A model generated the notes under the pieces. It was not told where the DNA came from and ran no database searches. It saw only the letters and a program-made list of their open reading frames with translations. From contig DBSW01000216.1 in the NCBI GenBank assembly GCA_002306745.1, forward strand, positions 1 through 10,005: DNA of 10,005 nt, written 5' to 3'. The DNA is from Dehalococcoidia bacterium UBA1332 (GTDB lineage: Bacteria; Chloroflexota; Dehalococcoidia; Lucifugimonadales; Lucifugimonadaceae). This document shows positions 5,486-10,005 of the stretch, in pieces. Numbering within the stretch: the first letter of the stretch is position 1; each line of letters begins with the position of its first letter. A program made the translations under genes and the position numbers.

Positions 5486-6781
5486 ATGTTGGAAAAAATA
5501 TTTGGAGTCAGTAAGGCAGGATCATCGATCCGCACAGAGTTACTAGCTGGACTGGCTACTTTCCTAACGATGGCGTACATAACCATTGTTAACCCTCTTA
5601 CGCTTACAGATGGTACTGGAATGGAGTTTGGTGCTGTCTTCACTGCAACGATAATCGCTTCAGTGGTAGGTACGCTCATAATGGGATTGTGGGCTAAATG
5701 GCCGGTGGCGCTCGCCCCAGGAATGGGATTGAATGCCTATTTCACTTATACCGTGATATTGGGAGAAGGGTACAGCTACCAGCAGGCTTTAACTGCAGTA
5801 TTTATAGCTGGACTAGTGTTTATCGTTCTTTCGGTAAGTCCTGCACGAAAATACATCATTAACTCGATACCCCGTAGTATGAAATTGGGTATCGGTGCAG
5901 GTATAGGACTATTCCTTGCGATCATTGGTTTACAGAATGCAGGGATCGTTGTCGATAATCCAGCGACGTTAGTCGGTCTTGGTGACGTTGCTTCATGGCC
6001 TGTCTTACTTGCCGGTCTTGGGTTCATCATTATGGCAGTACTCAGTAATCGAAAAATCCCTGGTGCCATTGTTATAGGAATTCTCGCAATATCGATAATC
6101 GCTTGGATTATCGGTGAGGCTGACCTAGAGGGAGTAGCGGGATCTGTACCTAATCCCTCCCATGCTTTTCAGTTGGACTTCTCGGTAGTTGCGACGGCTG
6201 GATTCATTGGAATAGCGTTCTCATTTTTGTTCGTTGACTTCCTTGATACTGCTGGAACATTGACATCGATTGCAAACCTTACTGGTCGGGTTCGTGACGA
6301 TGGTGAGGTTGAGGATATCGACCGTACATTGGTGGCCGACTCATCCGCTACGGTTATAGGTGCTTTAGTAGGTACGTCAAATACCACTTCCTATATCGAG
6401 AGTGGAGCTGGTATCGGTGAAGGTGGTAAAACAGGTCTGACTGCCGTAACCGTTGCGGTACTCTTCGCTGCATGTTTGTTCTTTGCACCGCTGGCCCAAT
6501 CGGTACCTGCTTTTGCTACGGCACCAGCGTTGATTTTTATCGCCACCTACTTCTTACGCAACATAAAGGACGTCGCTTGGGATGATGTTTCAGAGTATGT
6601 TCCAGCTGCTCTTGCGGCGATCATCATGCCCTTGACATACAACATTGCGTACGGAATCGCTCTAGGATTTGTTAGCTATGTGTTGATCAAAGCTCTGAGT
6701 GGTAAAGGTCGTTCATTAAATTACGCATCTATTAGTTTGGCATTGGTGTCAGTGCTTTACTTTGTGGTGTCGGTAAATTAG
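5486..6781 (+). CDS. NCS2 purine/nucleobase permease (AzgA/PbuG/GhxP type)
   Basis: A 431-residue polytopic membrane protein of the usual family length, expected to have about 12-14 helices and to import hypoxanthine, guanine or adenine by proton symport. Hallmarks are LAPGMGLNAYF (76-86), FVDFLDTAGT (249-258) and GTSNTTSYIESGAGI (296-310), the substrate-site region of the AzgA branch. The acidic linker at 270-280 is typical of a cytoplasmic loop. ATG 5486 follows GGAAGG (5471-5476) with 9 bases between. It is transcribed alone: a promoter with dyads lies before it and terminator copy 4 lies 88 bases after. The phosphoribosyltransferase at 9057 could act on its substrate. Exact purine specificity cannot be read from sequence. 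Confidence 0.9.
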   Translation: MLEKIFGVSKAGSSIRTELLAGLATFLTMAYITIVNPLTLTDGTGMEFGAVFTATIIASVVGTLIMGLWAKWPVALAPGMGLNAYFTYTVILGEGYSYQQALTAVFIAGLVFIVLSVSPARKYIINSIPRSMKLGIGAGIGLFLAIIGLQNAGIVVDNPATLVGLGDVASWPVLLAGLGFIIMAVLSNRKIPGAIVIGILAISIIAWIIGEADLEGVAGSVPNPSHAFQLDFSVVATAGFIGIAFSFLFVDFLDTAGTLTSIANLTGRVRDDGEVEDIDRTLVADSSATVIGALVGTSNTTSYIESGAGIGEGGKTGLTAVTVAVLFAACLFFAPLAQSVPAFATAPALIFIATYFLRNIKDVAWDDVSEYVPAALAAIIMPLTYNIAYGIALGFVSYVLIKALSGKGRSLNYASISLALVSVLYFVVSVN

Positions 6782-6868
6782 TTGGGTGATGAATCCTAGA
6801 TCAAATCGATTGTGATGAGTGGCTATTGGTTTTAGCTTAATAGGTTTGATTAAACTGGGAATAAATTA

Positions 6869-6900
6869 GAAAAGCCCTCGCAGGAATGCGAGGGCTTTTC
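6869..6900 (+). terminator. Intrinsic terminator, repeat family copy 4
   Basis: A perfect 13-bp stem, GAAAAGCCCTCGC (6869-6881) with 6888-6900, encloses loop AGGAAT. The 3' arm ends in CTTTTC. It lies 88 bases after the permease stop. This is the most regular copy of the family. Confidence 0.8.
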
Positions 6901-6948
6901 GCGTAGTTACACCAAAGTTATTTTAATGATTTCAAATAAATAGGTTTT
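6901..6948 (+). repeat. Tail of repeat copy 4, homologous to 33-79
   Basis: Shares CAAAGTT and AAATAAATAG at identical spacing with the tail of copy 1, and GCGT, CACCAA and AAATAGG with copy 2 (4099-4134). It is not followed by the micropeptide ORF, so hairpin and ORF can occur separately. The remaining 6949-7030 shows nothing recognisable. Confidence 0.5.
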
Positions 6949-7030
6949 TCGAGATGCTCTTAGTCAATGACTTGTTTAGATTGCATTGATTACGTATGTC
7001 AGGTTATGCTCTTCGTTTTCAAAGTACTAT

Positions 7031-7058
7031 TTGATTGATACGTTTAATTATCTATATA
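7031..7058 (+). promoter_or_regulatory. Candidate sigma70-type promoter for the 7134 gene
   Basis: TTGATT (7031-7036) and TATATA (7053-7058) are separated by 16 bases. The surrounding 7020-7090 is very AT-rich, as expected of a promoter. A second TATATA/TATAAA (7075-7082) lies downstream but lacks a matching -35. Confidence 0.4.
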
Positions 7059-7133
7059 TCAAGTTTAAGTTGGTTATATAAATTTGCGTTCGCTTGAAAT
7101 TTATGGTTCAACGGACGACGTGAAAGGAAAATT

Positions 7134-7481
7134 ATGGATAACAAAGAATTGATGGGCTGGATGAGTATGCGCACCTGGCACATATTCGCATTTTTGGTTC
7201 CGTTTTTCGCGCTTTTTGCTCCACTAGTGATCTATGTTGGGTCATTAAATAGCGACTTTGACGTTCCATTGATGATTATGTCTGTGGCTTTCTCGATTAT
7301 GACTTTGATGATGACCCTGTCTGGGATTATGGACATGAAAGTGCTTGCAGAAGAAATGACTCCTGAAATGGCTGAATCTAAATGGGGTCAAACGTTCAAG
7401 GGGTTTACTGCATTTGCAGTAGTTTTTACCGTTCTGATATTGTCGGTCCCTGTTGCTCATTGGATTGCTTTAATGGGATAA
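7134..7481 (+). CDS. Small Met-rich three-helix membrane protein, unknown function
   Basis: A 115-residue protein with three predicted membrane helices at about 16-36, 44-66 and 90-112, and an acidic loop (69-86) between helices two and three. It has 14 Met residues, many in the first two helices (for example MIMSVAFSIMTLMM). There is no signal peptide and no conserved His or Cys pair; it has two His and no Cys. AGGA (7125-7128) lies 5 bases before the ATG, so the start is well supported. It has its own promoter and is 107 bases before the amidohydrolase gene, possibly co-transcribed. I do not recognise a family. Met richness could reflect metal interaction or simply helix composition. Confidence 0.7.
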   Translation: MDNKELMGWMSMRTWHIFAFLVPFFALFAPLVIYVGSLNSDFDVPLMIMSVAFSIMTLMMTLSGIMDMKVLAEEMTPEMAESKWGQTFKGFTAFAVVFTVLILSVPVAHWIALMG

Positions 7482-7588
7482 ATGGAATAATCCGGATAGC
7501 TGTGGATAGTGGTGAGAGTTAATTTGTTCACCAACGGCTTATGTTTGATGAAACTTCGTATCGGAACCTGAGCATTGATCGGATGTAG

Positions 7589-9019
7589 ATGATGTCTGTT
7601 TATGATTTGTTACTAATTGGTGGCACAGTCCTCGATGCTGCAAATAATCGTCACGAAATTGCAGATATTGCTATTTCAGGAGGGCGTATTGCCTGTGTTG
7701 AGCCGGAAATTGATCAGGGTTTAGCAGACTCTGTAGTTGATGTATCTGGTCAGTGGGTGATGCCGGGAATGATCGATGGTCATGTTCATGTCGGTGGACG
7801 CAGGACCACATGGGATCCTGCATTGGGTCATCGAATGTTGGCTATGGCTGGAGTTACTACCGGTATAGATTTTGGGTCTACCCCAGAGCAATTAATTGAT
7901 GGGATGCAACGTTTGGGAGCGGGATTAAATATGGGTGGCCTGTTTGTTATGCGCCCTGGCGAAACTATTCCAAACGATGATCCACCACCTGCTGAAGTTG
8001 AGGGGATAGTATCCGATGCTCTTCAAAGAGGTGCAATCGGCATAAAAATTATTGGTGGCTATGACCCATTCACTCCGGAAGTCACAGCAAACATTATTTC
8101 TGAGTGTAACGTCCAGAGAGCATATATTGGTTTTCATGTTGGTACGAAGCGGGCTGGGAGTAGGCTGGACGGGCTTAGAGAGGTACCGGAGCTTGTTGGG
8201 AATGGGCGGCTACATGTAGCTCATATCAACGCGTACACCCGTGGTTCAATATTGGATCCTTTAGAGGAAGTTCAAGAGGCTCTGTCCATACTTACCTCTA
8301 TGAAGGGTCAGCTTAATTCAGAGGTACATCAGGCCGTGCCAAATGGCACTTCAGGGCGCTGTGATTCGGAAGGAAACGTTCTAGCTAATGTCTGCCAGAA
8401 TTGTCTGAAACTACGAGATTACCCTACGACTGCTGATGGTATACGTCAGGCAATTAAAGATGGCTATGCGACTGTAATTACAGAAAAAAATAATAGTGTT
8501 CAGCGTGTCGGCGGAGATGAGGCTCTTTCGATTTTTGATGAATTGCATACAGATTGCTCACTTAGTTTTCCAGTTAACTTGCCTCAATCTGCCATGTTGC
8601 TTACTACTTCAAAAGATTCGCAAGGAGATTTTATCGTGGATGCAGTTGCCTCAGATGGAGGTTCTCATCCTAGAAACATAAATATTGAATCAACTATGGC
8701 GCTGGTTAGGTTTGGAGCGCTTTCACCGTTAGAAATGGTGATTAAGCTTTCGTGGAATCCGTCGAGAATGTTCGGTTTACTCAACAAAGGTCACTTTAGT
8801 GAGGGCGCAGATGCTGACATTACGGTCATCGATCCAGAGCAGGGCAGGGCGATCGCTACCTATGTGGGTGGCGAAGCAGTGCTTGCAAATGGAGAGGTTA
8901 ATACAAATGGGGGGACCCTACTTGTCACGCAAGAAGGGATATCAACTGCAAAAAGTTCTGGTTTAGATTTTGAGGTACTGGACTTGCAGAAGAGCAAGTT
9001 ATACGCGGGATTTCAGTAA
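7589..9019 (+). CDS. Amidohydrolase, dihydroorotase/D-aminoacylase-like, substrate unknown
   Basis: A 476-residue cytoplasmic metal-dependent hydrolase of the amidohydrolase superfamily. The N-terminal small beta domain (about 1-58) is followed by PGMIDGHVHV with metal ligands His65 and His67, then GIKIIGG with Lys153 as candidate carboxylated bridging Lys, GFHVGT (His183), VAHINAY (His212) and ASDGG with Asp356 as catalytic Asp. The C-terminal GADADITVIDPE segment (406-417) is the usual return of the beta domain. All metal ligands for a binuclear site appear present. Odd points are a Cys group (Cys258, Cys269, Cys272, with CQNC) after HQAVPNGTSGR, and a segment of some 35 residues beyond the usual end. 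Two ATG codons in tandem (7589, 7592) lack a strong ribosome site. Nearby purine genes suggest a ureide or cyclic-amide substrate, by inference only. Confidence 0.8.
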   Translation: MMSVYDLLLIGGTVLDAANNRHEIADIAISGGRIACVEPEIDQGLADSVVDVSGQWVMPGMIDGHVHVGGRRTTWDPALGHRMLAMAGVTTGIDFGSTPEQLIDGMQRLGAGLNMGGLFVMRPGETIPNDDPPPAEVEGIVSDALQRGAIGIKIIGGYDPFTPEVTANIISECNVQRAYIGFHVGTKRAGSRLDGLREVPELVGNGRLHVAHINAYTRGSILDPLEEVQEALSILTSMKGQLNSEVHQAVPNGTSGRCDSEGNVLANVCQNCLKLRDYPTTADGIRQAIKDGYATVITEKNNSVQRVGGDEALSIFDELHTDCSLSFPVNLPQSAMLLTTSKDSQGDFIVDAVASDGGSHPRNINIESTMALVRFGALSPLEMVIKLSWNPSRMFGLLNKGHFSEGADADITVIDPEQGRAIATYVGGEAVLANGEVNTNGGTLLVTQEGISTAKSSGLDFEVLDLQKSKLYAGFQ

Positions 9020-9056
9020 TTCTCTATTATGAGTAATATGCATAGTTTGTTCAGGA

Positions 9057-9608
9057 TCACCCAGAATCTCTAACGTAGATCGCATCAAGACCCCGATATC
9101 GTCTTTCTGAGTCCATACCAAAACCGACTAACCAATCATCTTCATCTGCTTTTAATGCACTGAAATCTGCATGATGTATCACTGACCTCTTGCGATTGCG
9201 TTCAACAAGAACTGCAATCTTGATTGGATGCAGTGGTTTCTGACGCAAAAGATTGGATAGTTCTGCGAGCGTTGTTCCACTATCAAGAAGGTCGTCTACG
9301 ATAATTGTTGGTGAATCAGGATCAACTCTCAAATCGAAACCGGATGGGAATTCTATTTTCGGCTCAGATAGAACCCCGTCCCCAACATAGGCCATCGAGA
9401 AAACCGGAGCTATTAGCCATTTTGCCGGGGCTCTTCGTTCCAGCTCTGACGATAGTGCTGCGCAAAAATGAAGTCCCCCAGTTAGTACCGGTACAAGATT
9501 TACAAGAGGAGCATCACCGAACTCTTTGATAATAGATTCTGCTATTTGCTCCACGCCCTTCGAAACTTGTTCAGAGGACCAGACCAGTCTTAGTTCTTGA
9601 TTGTTCAT
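9057..9608 (-). CDS. hpt: Hypoxanthine/guanine phosphoribosyltransferase-like
   Basis: A 183-residue type I phosphoribosyltransferase, a usual size for bacterial Hpt, converting hypoxanthine or guanine plus PRPP to IMP or GMP. The PRPP motif TIIVDDLLDSGTT (101-113) is intact. The PPi loop PVLTGGLHF (40-48) has Thr where most Hpt enzymes have Lys. Before the C-terminal VGFGMD (161-166) and RRYRGL lies Trp159, near the base-stacking position usually held by an aromatic residue. The stretch IKIAVLVERN carries Lys130 as possible base-contacting Lys. It is convergent with the amidohydrolase, 37 bases apart, with no clear terminator between. No ribosome site precedes the ATG, and TTTAAAT lies just upstream, so a leaderless mRNA is possible. 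Xanthine or another 6-oxopurine substrate cannot be excluded. Confidence 0.82.
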   Translation of the reverse strand: MNNQELRLVWSSEQVSKGVEQIAESIIKEFGDAPLVNLVPVLTGGLHFCAALSSELERRAPAKWLIAPVFSMAYVGDGVLSEPKIEFPSGFDLRVDPDSPTIIVDDLLDSGTTLAELSNLLRQKPLHPIKIAVLVERNRKRSVIHHADFSALKADEDDWLVGFGMDSERRYRGLDAIYVRDSG

Positions 9609-9661
9609 TAATTTAAATCGTTTCTATCCAAGGCATGCTAAAACGTTGATGAAGTCTGTTC

Positions 9662-9769
9662 ATGAGTGATTATCCAGAAAAATTTTTATGTGCCGGCGCT
9701 TTTTTTTCAAACGCGAAGGATGGTAAACGTCAATTAGGGCCAAAATCATTATCAGGAAAGGTGGTATAG
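9662..9769 (+). CDS. Doubtful 35-residue small ORF
   Basis: An ATG-to-TAG frame starting MSDYPEKFLCAG and continuing with a Lys/Ser/Gly-rich stretch (SNAKDGKRQLGPKS). It is polar, basic in its second half and without a membrane helix. No good ribosome site lies upstream, and an eight-base T-run falls inside it. The sensible-looking composition is the only support, and I recognise no family. Confidence 0.2.
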   Translation: MSDYPEKFLCAGAFFSNAKDGKRQLGPKSLSGKVV

Positions 9770-9804
9770 ATAGCACTTTTGACAAGTTTGCCAATTCAAA
9801 CTAT

Positions 9805-9833
9805 TTGACACTATTATCACCGGACAGTGTATT
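9805..9833 (+). promoter_or_regulatory. Sigma70-type promoter for the 9938 gene
   Basis: A consensus TTGACA -35 (9805-9810) is 17 bases from TGTATT (9828-9833), a four-of-six match to the -10. It would give a leader of roughly 95 bases containing the inverted repeats at 9858-9893. The other TTGACA copies lack a good -10. Confidence 0.45.
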
Positions 9834-9937
9834 GGCGTACGTTTTACACTCTATTAGTCGATATCATTATTCTGGTGATAGTTGACATATCGATGATTAG
9901 ATCATTGCAAACTAGGTAAAGTGTTAGGGAGGTTCGG

Positions 9938-10005
9938 ATGCCTACTGTGATAATTAAAGGGAAGTTAGAAAAGTCATACGATCATTGGGTTGCAGCATTT
10001 GATGC
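9938..10005 (+). CDS. Start of a small protein, cut by the window end
   Basis: Only 22 complete codons are visible, beginning MPTVIIKGKLEKSYDHWVAA then FD. AGGGAGG (9926-9932) ends 5 bases before the ATG, a strong ribosome site. The opening, a beta strand followed by DHWVAAFD, is like the first strand and helix of small ABM/ferredoxin-like barrel proteins. The family cannot be settled from this fragment. Confidence 0.6.
   Translation, partial: MPTVIIKGKLEKSYDHWVAAFD

Larger units (their letters stand above)
9609..9937. other. Divergent intergenic regulatory region
   Basis: The region separates the minus-strand Hpt gene from the plus-strand gene at 9938. It contains three TTGACA hexamers (9779-9784, 9805-9810, 9882-9887). 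Nested inverted repeats are present: TATCACC/GGTGATA (9815-9821, 9874-9880), TCGATAT/ATATCGA (9858-9864, 9887-9893) and TATCA/TGATA (9862-9866, 9876-9880). The dyads lie between the best promoter and the ribosome site of the next gene, so they could act as operators or fold in the leader RNA. Confidence 0.4.

Noticed and set aside
6169..6387. Minus-strand frame inside the permease gene
   Set aside because: It is a shadow of the well-supported NCS2 gene on the other strand.
9688..9704. GCCGGC followed by eight T as a terminator
   Set aside because: The self-complementary GC block is too short to form a hairpin with a loop.

Overview
The window reads as chromosomal DNA from a free-living, probably marine bacterium with moderately AT-rich DNA, short intergenic gaps and mostly plus-strand genes. 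A lipoprotein with a long Thr/Pro/Ala linker, an actinobacterial-type (MhuD-like) heme monooxygenase and stand-alone alpha/beta-barrel proteins fit a Chloroflexota (SAR202-like) or related lineage. That placement is inference from style; no rRNA or other phylogenetic marker is present.

Region 1 (1-4100) is a heme acquisition and breakdown operon. It encodes a heme-binding lipoprotein (hmuT, 553-1671), a FecCD-type permease (hmuU, 1671-2765), an ABC ATPase (hmuV, best start TTG 2768, to 3565) and a MhuD/IsdG-like heme-degrading monooxygenase (3590-3913). The genes overlap or lie within 24 nt. Heme would be captured outside the membrane, pumped in and opened to release iron. Two AT-rich dyads upstream of hmuT are candidate operators.

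Region 2 (3914-5485) holds strong hairpins, a tiny membrane-peptide ORF that also occurs at 201, a DUF3303-like small protein (4447-4764) and an unrecognised 119-residue protein (4823-5182). An unusual control region follows, with an extended -10 promoter and three dyads spaced about 30 bp apart.

Region 3 (5486-9608) looks purine or nucleobase related. It has an AzgA/PbuG-type NCS2 permease (5486-6781), a small Met-rich three-helix membrane protein (7134-7481), a dihydroorotase/D-aminoacylase-like amidohydrolase (7589-9019) and, on the minus strand, a hypoxanthine phosphoribosyltransferase-like enzyme (9057-9608). Import by the permease followed by phosphoribosylation would make a salvage route. 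The amidohydrolase substrate is unknown.

Region 4 (9609-10005) is a regulatory stretch with a good sigma70-type promoter, then the first 22 codons of another small protein cut by the window end.

A repeated hairpin family runs through the window at 1, 4073, 5257 and 6869. All four copies are in the same orientation and share the loop AG(A/G)AAT although the stems differ. Two copies are followed by a near-identical 64-bp segment that encodes the start of a hydrophobic micropeptide. This repeat/micropeptide pair and the triple-dyad operator are the least explained features.
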